Assembly: GCF_001243045.1 (NCBI RefSeq)
Contig: NZ_LN849007.1
Coordinates: forward strand, 276,989 to 340,988
Source of the DNA: Clostridium niameyense
GTDB taxonomy: Bacteria; Bacillota; Clostridia; Clostridiales; Clostridiaceae
DNA length: 64,000 nt
Direction of reading: 5' to 3'
Under the pieces are notes generated by a model that saw nothing but the letters and a program-made list of their open reading frames with translations, made no database searches and had not been told where the DNA came from. Each line of letters opens with the position of its first letter. Position 1 is the first letter of the stretch. Shown one piece after another: positions 1 through 9,162 of the stretch. The translations under genes and the position numbers were made by a program.

Positions 1-60
1 TGGTAGAGCGCCAGATTGTGGTTCTGGTTGTCAAGGGTTCGAATCCCTTTACTCACCCCA
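1..60 (+). tRNA. tRNA-His (GTG), 5' truncated by the window
   Basis: The window opens inside the D arm. The anticodon loop ttgtggt gives GTG (His), and the T arm with ggttcgaatcc and a 3' CCA at 58-60 follow. The discriminator base is C, as expected for tRNA-His, whose C73 pairs with G-1. The 5' acceptor strand lies outside the window. Confidence 0.93.
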
Positions 61-63
61 TGT

Positions 64-138
64 TGGGATGTCGCCAAGCGGTAAGGCATAGCACTTTGAC
101 TGCTACATGCGTAGGTTCGAATCCTGCCATCCCAGCCA
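64..138 (+). tRNA. tRNA-Gln (TTG)
   Basis: The acceptor tgggatg pairs with catccca, followed by G and an encoded CCA. The anticodon loop ctttgac reads TTG, decoding CAA/CAG. Only three bases separate it from tRNA-His, so the cluster is transcribed and processed as one precursor. Confidence 0.95.
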
Positions 139-143
139 TATAT

Positions 144-219
144 GATCTACTAGCTCAGTCGGTAGAGCACATGACTTTTAATCATGGTGTCCGGGGTTCG
201 ATTCCCCGGTAGATCACCA
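144..219 (+). tRNA. tRNA-Lys (TTT)
   Basis: The acceptor gatctac pairs with gtagatc, followed by A and an encoded CCA. The anticodon loop cttttaa reads TTT (Lys). The D arm and the T arm (ggttcgattcc) are canonical. Confidence 0.95.
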
Positions 220-229
220 ATTTAATTAT

Positions 230-313
230 GCAGGTGTGGCGGAATTGGCAGACGCACTAGACTTAGGATCTAGCGCCTTTGGCATGGGGGTTCGACTCCC
301 TTCACCTGCACCA
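230..313 (+). tRNA. tRNA-Leu (TAG)
   Basis: This is a class II tRNA of 84 nt with a long variable arm. The acceptor gcaggtg pairs with cacctgc and CCA is encoded. The anticodon loop cttagga reads TAG (Leu, CTN codons). Confidence 0.95.
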
Positions 314-333
314 TTTTAAAAAGAATAAATTAT

Positions 334-408
334 GCGGGAGTGGCTCAGTGGTAGAGCGTCACCTTGCCAAGGTGAACGTCGCGAGTTCGAATCTCGTCTT
401 CCGCTCCA
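334..408 (+). tRNA. tRNA-Gly (GCC)
   Basis: The acceptor gcgggag pairs with cttccgc with one G-T pair, followed by T and CCA. The anticodon loop ttgccaa reads GCC, decoding GGC/GGT. Confidence 0.95.
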
Positions 409-419
409 ATTAATTACAT

Positions 420-493
420 GCGGGTGTAACTCAATGGTAGAGTGCTAGCCTTCCAAGCTAGTTACGAGGGTTCGATTCCCTTCACCCGCTCCA
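420..493 (+). tRNA. tRNA-Gly (TCC)
   Basis: The acceptor gcgggtg pairs with cacccgc, followed by T and CCA. The anticodon loop cttccaa reads TCC, decoding GGA/GGG. It is the second glycine isoacceptor in the cluster. Confidence 0.95.
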
Positions 494-516
494 TTTTTAT
501 GTTTAAAATTAATTTA

Positions 517-593
517 GCACCTATAGCTCAGCTGGATAGAGTTACGGACTTCGAATCCGGAGGTGGCAGGTTCGAATCCTGCTAGGTGCACCA
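517..593 (+). tRNA. tRNA-Arg (TCG)
   Basis: The acceptor gcaccta pairs with taggtgc, followed by A and CCA. The anticodon loop cttcgaa reads TCG (Arg, CGA). It is the last tRNA of the cluster, ahead of a strong terminator. Confidence 0.92.
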
Positions 594-633
594 TAGTTTT
601 TTAAAGTGTTTCGTACAGGGTTAATAGAAAAGA

Positions 634-676
634 AGAGGTCTTATAGAATATTATTCTATAAGACCTCTTTTTTATT
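634..676 (+). terminator. Terminator of the tRNA cluster
   Basis: The long inverted repeat agaggtcttatagaat / attctataagacctct has a very short loop and runs straight into a T tract. This is a classic intrinsic terminator about 40 nt after tRNA-Arg. The remaining 677-845 is AT-rich promoter DNA for the next gene, without a promoter I can call firmly. Confidence 0.9.
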
Positions 677-845
677 ATAGAGGAGAAGAGTATTTTTGAA
701 CGAGTTTTAACATTATTAGTACAAGTTCTATAAAAAAGTATTATAATACTACACTATAATCATAAATTTTTAAAATAACTTCTACTGTTTAGGTGTGTTA
801 AAATAAAAATAAAGCATTTAATTATTAATTATGGAGGGTAAGTAT

Positions 846-2105
846 ATGGGGGATTATAGAAAACTTTGGACAGATTTAGGAGTTAATTTAGAAAAGCATG
901 ATCAATTATGCGCAGTGTTACCAGAACTTTATGGTGCTACATATTTAAATCAAGAAAATAGACCTGAGGGAATGAATTACTTTAATTTTGTAGTTTCAGA
1001 AGTGCATGGACTTAGAATTCAAGAATTAGATGAAAAAAGAAAAAAAGGTGAAAAAGTTATAGGTACATTTTGTGTATTTGTACCAGAAGAAGTTATATTA
1101 GCAGCTAAAGCTACAAGTGTTGGATTATGTGCAGGTTCACAATTTTGGATAGAGGATGGAGAAAAGGTTTTACCTAGAAATCTTTGTCCTTTAATAAAAG
1201 CATTTATGGGAGCTAAAATAGGTGGTACCTGTCCTTATTTTCAATCTTGTGATATGGTTGTAGGAGAAACTACTTGTGATGGTAAGAAAAAGGCTTGGGA
1301 AGTATTAGAAAAGTATATACCAGTACATATAATGGATCTTCCTCAAATGAAGAGAGACAGAGATTATAAGAGATGGGAAGAAGAGATAAAAAATTTAGTA
1401 AGAAAAATTGAGGAATTAACTGGAAATAAAATAACAGTTGAATCTTTAAAAGAAGGTATAAAAATTACTAATGGAAAAAGAAAGGCGTTAAAAAGATTAT
1501 ATGATTTAAGAAAAAATAAACCATCACCAATAAGTGGATTAGATTGTCTTTTAATAACTCAAATAGCTTTCTATGATGATTCAAAGAGATTTACTGAAAA
1601 GGTAAACGAATTATGCGATGAGTTAGAAGAAAGAGTTAAAACTTCAAAAAAAAGTGAGAAAAAGAGAATATTAATTACAGGAACACCAATGGCATTACCT
1701 AACTGGAAGTTACATTCAATAATAGAAAGTTTAAATGCTGAAATAGTAGTTGAAGAAACATGTACAGGCACTAGATATTTTGAAAATGAAGTATCAGATA
1801 AGGGAGGTACTTTAGAAGAGTTAATTCACAATATGGGTGCAAGATATTTAAATATTAATTGTGCATGCTTTACGCCAAATACAGAGAGAATAGATGATGT
1901 TATAGAGTATGCAAAGGAATACGATGTAGATGGTGTTATTGATACAAACTTATCTTTCTGTCACACATATGCTTTAGAACATAGAGATGTAGAGAGAAGA
2001 TTAAAAGAAAAAAATATTCCAGTAATGCATATTGAAACTGATTATTCAACAGAAGATTCAGGACAAATAAAAACTAGAGTTGAAGCATTCCTTGAAATGA
2101 TATAA
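846..2105 (+). CDS. Double-cubane-cluster anaerobic reductase (2-hydroxyacyl-CoA dehydratase D family)
   Basis: This is an HgdB/DCCP-type protein of about 419 residues. Cysteines suited to Fe-S cluster ligation occur in GLCAGSQFW, NLCPLIKAF, GGTCPYFQSCD and, near the C-terminus, NCACFTPN and SFCHTYALEH. The C-terminus carries the family signature SGQIKTRVEAFLEMI. The characterised double-cubane-cluster proteins reduce small substrates at an unusual Fe-S cluster and receive electrons from an ATP-driven activator; the physiological substrate is unknown. The downstream DUF3343 and ASKHA genes match that arrangement. I place the start at 846, because ggaggg at 833-838 is the ribosome site and the ATG at 831 overlaps it. 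A true acyl-CoA dehydratase is less likely, since there is no second subunit or CoA-transferase. Confidence 0.85.
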   Translation: MGDYRKLWTDLGVNLEKHDQLCAVLPELYGATYLNQENRPEGMNYFNFVVSEVHGLRIQELDEKRKKGEKVIGTFCVFVPEEVILAAKATSVGLCAGSQFWIEDGEKVLPRNLCPLIKAFMGAKIGGTCPYFQSCDMVVGETTCDGKKKAWEVLEKYIPVHIMDLPQMKRDRDYKRWEEEIKNLVRKIEELTGNKITVESLKEGIKITNGKRKALKRLYDLRKNKPSPISGLDCLLITQIAFYDDSKRFTEKVNELCDELEERVKTSKKSEKKRILITGTPMALPNWKLHSIIESLNAEIVVEETCTGTRYFENEVSDKGGTLEELIHNMGARYLNINCACFTPNTERIDDVIEYAKEYDVDGVIDTNLSFCHTYALEHRDVERRLKEKNIPVMHIETDYSTEDSGQIKTRVEAFLEMI

Positions 2106-2116
2106 ATATATTAATT

Positions 2117-2152
2117 TTAGTCCTCATTCTTAAGAGTGGGGACTAAATTTTA
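2117..2152 (+). terminator. Hairpin between the reductase and the DUF3343 gene
   Basis: The arms ttagtcc and ggactaa, with further partial pairing inside, are followed by attttaat. The T run is short, so this may be a leaky terminator or processing site that lowers expression of the two downstream genes relative to the reductase. Confidence 0.5.
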
Positions 2153-2183
2153 ATGGATTTTAAATATAAAAAGGAGTATTCTT

Positions 2184-2438
2184 ATGGAAGAAATAAAATA
2201 TTATGTATTATTTCCTTCACATACAGAAGGAATGAAGTTAAATAATTTATTAAAAAGAGATAATATAAAACACACTATTGTTCCTACACCAAGAGAATTA
2301 TCGAAGTCTTGTGGTATATGCATAATGTACAATAAGGAAGATGAAAAAAGAATAATGGAAATAGTAGAAAATAATAATGTAAAAAATTTAGGTTTTCAAT
2401 CTTTAGCTAAAAAAGTCAGAAAAAATTATTATATATAG
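2184..2438 (+). CDS. DUF3343 domain protein, likely accessory to the reductase
   Basis: This 84-residue soluble protein reads like DUF3343, with YYVLFPSHTEGMKLNNLL near the start and KSCGICIMYN in the middle. The conserved CGI segment follows the PTPRELS motif. Proteins of this family recur next to activator/HgdB-like genes and selenium or Fe-S genes, but I know of no assigned function. The ribosome site aaggag lies at 2171-2176. Its position between the reductase and its activator suggests a role in cluster handling or electron transfer; this is inference. Confidence 0.75.
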   Translation: MEEIKYYVLFPSHTEGMKLNNLLKRDNIKHTIVPTPRELSKSCGICIMYNKEDEKRIMEIVENNNVKNLGFQSLAKKVRKNYYI

Positions 2439-2454
2439 TAAGAGGTGGGAGTGT

Positions 2455-3213
2455 ATGTTTTATATTGGTATAGATATAGGTTCTACAGCTAGTAAAGTAT
2501 GTGTGTTTGAAGATAATATATTAAAGGAAATCTTTGTAGCACCTACCGGTTGGAGTAGTGTAAAAACAGCACAAGATATAGCAAAAAAATTGGGTAACTT
2601 AGGAATAAGTAAAGATGAAAGTAAAATAGTTGCAACTGGGTATGGTAGAGTTTCAGTACCTTATGCTGATAAAACCATAACAGAAATAACCTGCCACGGA
2701 AAAGGTGCATATTATTTATTTCACGAGGATTGTACTGTAATAGATATAGGTGGACAAGATACTAAAGTTATTACAGTAGAAGAGGGTAATATAACTAATT
2801 TTAGTATGAATGATAAATGTGCTGCAGGTACTGGTAGATTTTTAGAACTTATGGCAAACACACTGGGGCTTAATATTGATGATATGTGTGCTTTAGCTCA
2901 AAAGGGTGGAGGAGTTAATATAACCTCTATGTGCACAGTATTTGCAGAGTCTGAAGTTATAAGTTTAATAGGTAGTGGAAAAAATAGAGAGGATATAGCT
3001 TTTGGAGTATTGGAATCTATAACAACAAAAGTAAAATCTTTATGTCAAAAACATTCAGAGGGGAAAAATTATTTTTTAACTGGTGGATTGAGTGATAATA
3101 AATACATAGTAGAAAAGTTATCTGAAAAACTACAATCACAAGTAAAATCCAATGACCTTGGAAGATATGCAGGTGCAATAGGTGCTGCTCTAATGGCAAA
3201 AAATTTAAAATAA
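2455..3213 (+). CDS. ATP-dependent activator (acyl-CoA dehydratase activase / DCCP reductase)
   Basis: This is an ASKHA-fold activator of the BadF/BcrA/HgdC family, 252 residues. The phosphate-1 motif GIDIGSTASK is at residues 4-13, the phosphate-2 motif is VIDIGGQDTK, and the two cysteines that hold the homodimer-bridging 4Fe-4S cluster are in DKCAAGTGRF and SMCTVFAESE. The adenosine motif and C-terminal helix GAIGAALMAKNL close the fold. It hydrolyses ATP to drive a low-potential electron into its partner, here most likely the double-cubane protein. The start ATG follows gaggtgggag. Length is normal for a stand-alone activator. Confidence 0.9.
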   Translation: MFYIGIDIGSTASKVCVFEDNILKEIFVAPTGWSSVKTAQDIAKKLGNLGISKDESKIVATGYGRVSVPYADKTITEITCHGKGAYYLFHEDCTVIDIGGQDTKVITVEEGNITNFSMNDKCAAGTGRFLELMANTLGLNIDDMCALAQKGGGVNITSMCTVFAESEVISLIGSGKNREDIAFGVLESITTKVKSLCQKHSEGKNYFLTGGLSDNKYIVEKLSEKLQSQVKSNDLGRYAGAIGAALMAKNLK

Positions 3214-3216
3214 GTA

Positions 3217-3245
3217 TTGACCATAAATATATTCTATGATATTAT
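3217..3245 (+). promoter_or_regulatory. Promoter of the pyr operon
   Basis: TTGACC at 3217-3222 and TATTAT at 3240-3245 are separated by exactly 17 bases. The promoter starts four bases after the activator stop codon and fires into the PyrR leader. Confidence 0.8.
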
Positions 3246-3269
3246 TCTTATTAAGAAAAAAATACCTTT

Positions 3270-3398
3270 AATTCTGGTCCAGAGAGGCTGGGAAGGAAAA
3301 TAGATAACTTAGTAATAGTATGACTATATTTATCATAGCTATAGTTATATTACATAGAGTATAATTCTGCCTTCCCTTAAAGGGAAGGCATTTTTTAT
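3270..3398 (+). promoter_or_regulatory. PyrR-dependent attenuator leader of pyrB
   Basis: The conserved PyrR-binding core gtccagagaggct lies at 3277-3289. The adjacent gggaagg (3290-3296) can pair with ccttccc (3370-3376), which forms the 5' arm of the terminator gccttccctt / agggaaggc ending in a T run at 3391-3396. These are the parts of a PyrR antiterminator, anti-antiterminator and terminator system. When PyrR is bound with UMP it stabilises the upstream hairpin and allows termination. pyrR itself is not in this window. Confidence 0.87.
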
Positions 3399-3441
3399 AC
3401 CTTTAAATTTAATCCAGTGAGATTAAAAAGGAGGAATATAA

Positions 3442-4365
3442 ATGTTAAAAGGAAGACATTTATTAGACCCAATGGATTTTACACTAGAGGAGTTAGAAGA
3501 AATATTTTCTTTAGCACAGGATATAGCTAAAGAACCAGAAAAATTTGCTCACTTATGTGATGGTAAGATTTTAGCAACATTGTTTTATGAACCAAGCACA
3601 AGGACAAGATTTAGTTTTGAAGCAGCTATGCTTAGATTAGGTGGAAGAGTTATAGGATTTTCAGAACCTAATTCAAGTTCTGTAGCTAAAGGTGAAAGTG
3701 TAGCAGATACTATAAGAACAATAGGTTGTTATGCAGATATAGCAGCCATGAGACATCCCAAAGAAGGAGCTCCTAGAATAGCTTCAATGTATTCACCAAT
3801 ACCAGTTATAAATGCTGGAGATGGAAGTCATCAACATCCAACTCAAACTTTAACAGATCTTTTAACCATTAAATCCCTTAAAGGTAACCTGTCTAATTTA
3901 ACTATAGGTTGTTGTGGAGATTTAAAATTTGGTAGAACTGTACATTCATTAGTAAAAGCCTTATCAAGGTATGAAAATAATAAATTCATATTTATGTCTC
4001 CAAGTGAACTAAAAATTACAGATTATATCAGAAAAGAAATATTAGAAAAAAATAATATAGAGTTTAAAGAACTGTCAAACATGGAAGAAGCAATGAAAGA
4101 AATAGATATACTTTATATGACTAGAGTTCAAAGAGAGAGATTTTTTAATGAAGATGATTATATAAGATTAAAAGATAGTTATATATTAGATGAAGAAAAA
4201 ATGAAATATGCAAAGAATGATATGATAGTGCTTCATCCCTTACCAAGAGTAAATGAGATTGCCTATGATATAGATAATGATCCAAGAGGATGTTACTTTA
4301 AACAGGCCAAGTATGGTATGTATGTAAGAATGGCATTAATGGCTAAATTATTGGGGGTGAAATAA
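3442..4365 (+). CDS. pyrB: Aspartate carbamoyltransferase catalytic subunit
   Basis: It condenses carbamoyl phosphate with L-aspartate, the first committed step of pyrimidine synthesis. The carbamoyl-phosphate loop [13 protein letters not shown] is near residues 48-60, [12 protein letters not shown] forms the domain hinge region, and the C-terminal VLHPLPRV motif binds both substrates. At 307 residues it has the normal length. The ATG follows aaggagg. Its stop overlaps the pyrI start by one base (TAATG), so the two subunits are translationally coupled. Control is by the PyrR leader upstream. Confidence 0.97.
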   Translation: MLKGRHLLDPMDFTLEELEEIFSLAQDIAKEPEKFAHLCDGKILATLFYEPSTRTRFSFEAAMLRLGGRVIGFSEPNSSSVAKGESVADTIRTIGCYADIAAMRHPKEGAPRIASMYSPIPVINAGDGSHQHPTQTLTDLLTIKSLKGNLSNLTIGCCGDLKFGRTVHSLVKALSRYENNKFIFMSPSELKITDYIRKEILEKNNIEFKELSNMEEAMKEIDILYMTRVQRERFFNEDDYIRLKDSYILDEEKMKYAKNDMIVLHPLPRVNEIAYDIDNDPRGCYFKQAKYGMYVRMALMAKLLGVK

Positions 4366-4802
4366 TGTTAACTATAAATAGTATAAGAAATGGAATAGTA
4401 ATAGATCATATACAAGCTGGACATGGAATGAAAATATTTAATTACTTAGGATTAAATAATGTAGATTACAGAGTTGCTCTTATAATGAATGCAGAAAGCG
4501 AAAAACTAGGTAAAAAGGATATAATAAAAATTGAAAATACTATGAATATAGATTACACGATTTTAGGATTTATAGATCCTACAATTACTATAGATATTAT
4601 AAAAGATGAAAAAATAATGGAAAAAATAAAATTGAAATTACCAGACACAATACAAAATGTAATAAAATGCAAGAATCCTAGATGTGTAACTTCTACAGAA
4701 AAATATATACCTCATGAATTTTATCTAGTAAATAGAGAAAATGGAGAATATAGATGCAGATATTGTGATGAGATATATTCCGGAGGAGAATTAACTAGAT
4801 AG
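4365..4802 (+). CDS. pyrI: Aspartate carbamoyltransferase regulatory subunit
   Basis: This is the nucleotide-binding regulatory chain of ATCase, 145 residues. The N-terminal allosteric domain begins [15 protein letters not shown]. The C-terminal zinc domain has the four expected cysteines in KCKNPRC and RCRYC. It lets CTP and ATP tune the catalytic trimer. The overlap with pyrB supports equal synthesis of both chains. B. subtilis lacks PyrI; its presence here with a PyrR leader means both transcriptional and allosteric control. Confidence 0.96.
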   Translation: MLTINSIRNGIVIDHIQAGHGMKIFNYLGLNNVDYRVALIMNAESEKLGKKDIIKIENTMNIDYTILGFIDPTITIDIIKDEKIMEKIKLKLPDTIQNVIKCKNPRCVTSTEKYIPHEFYLVNRENGEYRCRYCDEIYSGGELTR

Positions 4803-4818
4803 TTTTAGGGGTGATTAA

Positions 4819-6012
4819 ATGGAAGATTTATTAATAAAAAATGTTAAGGTTATAGATTGGAGTCAAAATTTTACTGGGGATGTTTATATAAAAGATGGAA
4901 AGATAGAAGAAATAGGAAAGAACCTAAATAAAAATTGTTTCATAATAGAAGGAAGAGGACGAACTCTTCTTCCTTCTTTTATAGATATGCATGCTCATTT
5001 TAGAGATCCAGGATTTACTTATAAAGAGGATATAGAGACCGGAAGTAGAGCTGCTGCAAGAGGCGGATATACTATGGTAAACTTAATGGCAAATACAAAT
5101 CCAATTTGCAGTTCTATTAAGGAATTAAATTATGTGTTAAATAAATCCAAAGATTTAGATATTATAGACATTCATCAAACAGCATCTATTACAAAAAATT
5201 TCAATGGTGAGGATATTGATCATCTAGATACTTTAGATAATATAAAAGTAATATCAGAAGATGGTAGAGATGTAATGGATAGTAGTGTACTTATGAGTGC
5301 CATGTTTAAAGCAAAAGAAAAAAATATTATAGTAATGTGTCACTCGGAAAATCATGATGTATCAAATATAGATAGCAGATTATCAGAAAATTTGATGACC
5401 TGGAGGAATATAACTTTAAGTCAATTTACTGGTTGCAAGGTTCATATTGCTCATGTAAGTACTAAAGAATCCATGAAATATATAATGGATTTTAAGGATA
5501 AAGGAATAAAAGTAACCTGTGAAGTAACTCCTCATCATATAGCAATGACGGAGGATGTTCAGTATAAAGTTAATCCACCTCTTAGAAAAAAAGAAGATGT
5601 AGAATTTTTGATAAAGTCTATAAAAGATGGATTTGTAGATTGCATAGCTACAGATCATGCACCTCATACGTCAGAAGATAAGATAAAAGGAAGTCCAGGT
5701 ATATCAGGAATAGAAACGGCTTTTTCTGTATGTTATACAACCTTAGTTAGAGAAAATAATATAAGCTTAAATAAATTGTCACAATTAATGTCTAAGAACC
5801 CCGCTGATTTATTGGGGGTAAATAAAGGAGAAATAAAAATAGGTACAGAAGCGGATTTAGTATTAGTAGATACTGAAGAAAAATATTATATAAATGTAGA
5901 AGAATTTTGCTCTAAGGGAAAAAATACACCATTAGATGGTGAAATAGTTTATGGAAAAGTAAAAGTTACAATTAGAAGTGGAAAAGTTATTTATAAGGAT
6001 ATTGATATGTAA
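4819..6012 (+). CDS. pyrC: Dihydroorotase
   Basis: This amidohydrolase cyclises N-carbamoyl-aspartate to dihydroorotate. The metal-binding motif DMHAHFRDPG is near residue 56, the histidine segments VMCHSEN, HIAHVST and CEVTPHH follow, and the catalytic ATDHAPH motif is near residue 275. The 397-residue length fits class I dihydroorotases. It lies 16 bases after pyrI with a ggggtga ribosome site. Confidence 0.96.
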   Translation: MEDLLIKNVKVIDWSQNFTGDVYIKDGKIEEIGKNLNKNCFIIEGRGRTLLPSFIDMHAHFRDPGFTYKEDIETGSRAAARGGYTMVNLMANTNPICSSIKELNYVLNKSKDLDIIDIHQTASITKNFNGEDIDHLDTLDNIKVISEDGRDVMDSSVLMSAMFKAKEKNIIVMCHSENHDVSNIDSRLSENLMTWRNITLSQFTGCKVHIAHVSTKESMKYIMDFKDKGIKVTCEVTPHHIAMTEDVQYKVNPPLRKKEDVEFLIKSIKDGFVDCIATDHAPHTSEDKIKGSPGISGIETAFSVCYTTLVRENNISLNKLSQLMSKNPADLLGVNKGEIKIGTEADLVLVDTEEKYYINVEEFCSKGKNTPLDGEIVYGKVKVTIRSGKVIYKDIDM

Positions 6013-6027
6013 GAAGGGACTGATTTA

Positions 6028-6876
6028 GTGATTATAGATAAATTATATGAAGCGGTAGAAGAAAAGGGAAATGTTTGTGTGGGGTTAGATACGGATTTAA
6101 GCTATATACCTAAAAGCTTTTTAAAAGGATGTAATTCAAATGAAGAAGCTTTATTTAAGTTTAATCAAAGAATAATAGATGCAACTTTCGATGTATCAGC
6201 TTGTTATAAGGTTCAAATAGCTTATTATGAAGCCTTGGGGATAAAAGGATTAGTTGCGTATAGAAATACGTTAGAATATATAAGAAAAAAAGGAGCTTTA
6301 GCTATAGCAGATATAAAAAGAGGAGATATATCAAATACTGCTAAAATGTATGCTAAAGCTCACTTTACAGGGGATTTTGAAAGTGATTTTATAACACTAA
6401 ATCCATATATGGGTATGGATACATTAAATCCTTATGAGGATTATATAAAGAATAAAGAAAAAGGAGTATTTATTCTTTTAAGGACTTCTAATGAGGGGAG
6501 GTCAGATATTCAATATTTACCCTTAAAAAGTGATAAAAAAGTTTATGATATAGTAGGAGAAAAGTTAGAACAAGTGGGTAATAAATACGTAGGCAAATGT
6601 GGATATAGCTCTATAGGGGCAGTAGTAGGTTGTACTTGTGAAGATGGAGATATGATAAGTAAATTAAAAAACACATTTTTATTAATACCAGGTTATGGTG
6701 CTCAAGGTGGAGATAGTGCTACGGCTAAATCTTATTTAAAAAATGGGAATGGAGGAGTAGTTAATTCTTCTAGAGGAATATTGCTTGCCTATAAAAAATA
6801 TGATGAGAACGGGAGAAATTTTGAGGAGTATTCTAGAAAAGAAGTTATAAATATGAGAGATAACCTTAGAGCATAA
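6028..6876 (+). CDS. pyrF: Orotidine 5'-phosphate decarboxylase
   Basis: It converts OMP to UMP. It belongs to the longer, type 2 subfamily (282 residues), with CVGLDTDLS near the N-terminus, the catalytic segment IADIKRGDI, and the phosphate-binding PGYGAQGG and GVVNSSRGIL loops. The start is GTG, preceded by agaaggga. It is collinear with the other pyr genes. Confidence 0.96.
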   Translation: MIIDKLYEAVEEKGNVCVGLDTDLSYIPKSFLKGCNSNEEALFKFNQRIIDATFDVSACYKVQIAYYEALGIKGLVAYRNTLEYIRKKGALAIADIKRGDISNTAKMYAKAHFTGDFESDFITLNPYMGMDTLNPYEDYIKNKEKGVFILLRTSNEGRSDIQYLPLKSDKKVYDIVGEKLEQVGNKYVGKCGYSSIGAVVGCTCEDGDMISKLKNTFLLIPGYGAQGGDSATAKSYLKNGNGGVVNSSRGILLAYKKYDENGRNFEEYSRKEVINMRDNLRA

Positions 6877-6899
6877 ACTATTTCTAGGAGGGGTTTAAA

Positions 6900-7646
6900 A
6901 TAGGAGCTAAATATTTAAATGGAATAGTTATTTCAAATAAAGAAATATCAAAAGATATATTTAAAATTATAATTGAAGGAAATTTTAAAGGTAAGCCAGG
7001 ACAGTTTTATATGTTAAGAGCTTGGGAGGATGAACCTTTGTTAGGAAGACCCATAAGTGTACACGGAATAAATGAGAATAATATAGAGTTTTTATATAGG
7101 ACCCAGGGAAGAGGCACTAAAATTTTAAGTAAGTTAGAAAGTGGTAATAATATAGATCTTATGGGACCTTTAGGAAATGGATTTGATGTAGATAATATTA
7201 AGGGTAATGTAGCTATAGTATGCGGAGGAATAGGTATAGCACCTATGAAATATGTGGCAGAGAGTTTGAAGAATTGTAATGTGGATTTTTATGCAGGGTT
7301 TAAAGAAGAAGTTTATTTATTAGATTCCATAAAATCTAACGTATCAAATCTAATAGTAACTACCAATAGTGGAAAGTTAGGTTATAAGGGGTATATAACA
7401 GATAAATTAAAACCGGAAAATTATGATGTAGTTTTATGTTGTGGTCCAGAAATTATGATGGAAAAGGTTATAAAAATGTGTAGGAATGAAAATATACCCT
7501 CCTATATTTCCATGGAAAAGAAAATGGCATGTGGGGTAGGAGCATGTCTTGTATGTACCTGTAAAACTAAATTGGGAAATAAAAGAACTTGTAAGGATGG
7601 ACCGGTTTTTAAGGGAGAAGATATTATTTTAAGGAGAGACATATAA
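6900..7646 (+). CDS. pyrK: Dihydroorotate dehydrogenase B electron-transfer subunit, probable ATA start
   Basis: PyrK carries FAD and a 2Fe-2S cluster and passes electrons between PyrD and NAD. GRPISVH is the flavin motif, CGGIGIAPM the NAD-binding motif, and [12 protein letters not shown] plus RTCKDGP supply the four cluster cysteines. The first ATG in frame is 7011, but the preceding 37 codons ([14 protein letters not shown] onward to KPGQFY) encode the expected N-terminal strands of the FAD domain. A ggaggggt ribosome site sits at 6887-6894, seven or so bases before an ATA codon at 6900. I therefore call ATA as the start, giving 248 residues, the usual PyrK length. A single-base change or error from ATG is the alternative. 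Confidence 0.88.
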   Translation: MGAKYLNGIVISNKEISKDIFKIIIEGNFKGKPGQFYMLRAWEDEPLLGRPISVHGINENNIEFLYRTQGRGTKILSKLESGNNIDLMGPLGNGFDVDNIKGNVAIVCGGIGIAPMKYVAESLKNCNVDFYAGFKEEVYLLDSIKSNVSNLIVTTNSGKLGYKGYITDKLKPENYDVVLCCGPEIMMEKVIKMCRNENIPSYISMEKKMACGVGACLVCTCKTKLGNKRTCKDGPVFKGEDIILRRDI

Positions 7647-8545
7647 TGTTATCAGTTAATTTATGTGGTTTAGATTTAAAAAATCCTATAATAGCAGCTT
7701 CAGGAACTTTTGGATTTGGCCAAGAGTATAATGAGTTTTATGATATATCAGAATTAGGGGCAATTTGTACAAAAGGTCTTACTTTAAATTCTAAAGAAGG
7801 AAATGATGGTATAAGAATACATGAAACATCATCAGGAATAATGAATAGTGTAGGACTTCAAAATCCAGGAGTTGATAAATTTATAAAAGAAGAACTTCCT
7901 AATATGGAAAAGATGGATACAACTATAATAGCTAATGTGGGGGGAAGTTCTATAGATGAATACATAAAAGCTATTAATAAATTAAATAACACAAATGTTG
8001 ATATGATCGAGCTAAATATATCCTGTCCTAATGTTAAAGAGGGTGGAATGGCTTTTGGAATAAAATCTGATGTAGCTTATGAGGTAGTAAAAAGGGCCAA
8101 GGAAGTATGTGATAAACCTCTTATAGTTAAGTTATCTCCTAATGCGGAAAATATAATTGATATGGCTTATAAATGTGAAATGGCAGGAGCAGATGCCATT
8201 TCTTTAGTAAATACATTTAAGGCAATGGCTATAGATATAAAGACACAAAAGTCAGTATTTAAAAATATAACTGCAGGACTTTCGGGACCATGTATAAAAC
8301 CTATAGCCTTAAGAATGGTGTATGAGGTATGTAAAAACGTAAAAGTACCTGTTATAGGTATAGGGGGAATAACATCATATAAAGATGTATTAGAATTTAT
8401 AATGGTAGGGGCTACAGCTGTACAAATAGGAACTGGTAATTTTATAATGCCAACTATAGGAATAGAAGTTATAAATGATCTAAAAAATTATATGTATAAA
8501 GAGAATATAAAAGATTTAAATGAAATCAGAGGAATAGTTAAATAA
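7646..8545 (+). CDS. pyrD: Dihydroorotate dehydrogenase B catalytic subunit
   Basis: This FMN enzyme oxidises dihydroorotate to orotate as a PyrD2K2 complex with the upstream gene. [10 protein letters not shown] is the FMN-binding start, [13 protein letters not shown] carries the active-site cysteine characteristic of class 1B, and [11 protein letters not shown] plus QIGTGNF bind the phosphate. The start codon shares one base with the pyrK stop (TAATG), giving tight coupling. At 299 residues it is full length. Confidence 0.96.
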   Translation: MLSVNLCGLDLKNPIIAASGTFGFGQEYNEFYDISELGAICTKGLTLNSKEGNDGIRIHETSSGIMNSVGLQNPGVDKFIKEELPNMEKMDTTIIANVGGSSIDEYIKAINKLNNTNVDMIELNISCPNVKEGGMAFGIKSDVAYEVVKRAKEVCDKPLIVKLSPNAENIIDMAYKCEMAGADAISLVNTFKAMAIDIKTQKSVFKNITAGLSGPCIKPIALRMVYEVCKNVKVPVIGIGGITSYKDVLEFIMVGATAVQIGTGNFIMPTIGIEVINDLKNYMYKENIKDLNEIRGIVK

Positions 8546-8574
8546 ATCATTAATGCGAAAAAGGTGGGGTTATT

Positions 8575-9150
8575 ATGAATAATATAAATGTTTTAGATAT
8601 GTTAAAAGAGGTTGGAGCTCTTATGGATGGACATTTCTTATTATCTTCAGGAAAACATAGTAATAGGTATTGTCAATGTGCAAGACTTCTTCAATATCCT
8701 GATAAATCAGAAAAAGTTATTAGTGTAATAAAAGATAAATTACATGAGGTTGATTTTGATATAATAGTAGGACCAGCTATGGGAGGCGTTATAGTGTCTT
8801 ATGAATTAGCAAGACAAACTCACAAACCAGGTATATTTGCAGAAAGAAAAGAAGGAAATATGTGCATAAGACGCGGATTTGAAATAAAAAAAGGAGATAA
8901 AGTAATAATATCGGAAGATGTAGTAACCACGGGCAAATCTTTTATGGAAGTAGCTAAAATAATAGAAGATATAGGAGCAGAAATAGTGGGTGTAGCTTGT
9001 ATAGTAGATAGAAGAGCAGATGATATTAAATTAAAATATCCTTTGTATAGTGCTTGTAAGTTAAAAGTAGAAACTTTTGATGAAAAAGATTGTTCTTTGT
9101 GTAAAAAGGGTATAGCTTTTGTTAAACCAGGTAGTAGAAGTAGTAGATAA
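8575..9150 (+). CDS. pyrE: Orotate phosphoribosyltransferase
   Basis: It makes OMP from orotate and PRPP. The type I phosphoribosyltransferase motif [13 protein letters not shown] is near residue 112, and [15 protein letters not shown] forms the phosphate loop. The N-terminal [15 protein letters not shown] resembles the longer OPRT subgroup seen in Clostridia. At 191 residues it is complete. It is the last gene of the operon, before a hairpin. Confidence 0.95.
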   Translation: MNNINVLDMLKEVGALMDGHFLLSSGKHSNRYCQCARLLQYPDKSEKVISVIKDKLHEVDFDIIVGPAMGGVIVSYELARQTHKPGIFAERKEGNMCIRRGFEIKKGDKVIISEDVVTTGKSFMEVAKIIEDIGAEIVGVACIVDRRADDIKLKYPLYSACKLKVETFDEKDCSLCKKGIAFVKPGSRSSR

Positions 9151-9162
9151 AATTTAGGAATA

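Noticed and set aside
18-212. 64-codon open frame across the tRNA cluster
   Set aside because: It runs through three clear tRNA genes and has no ribosome site.
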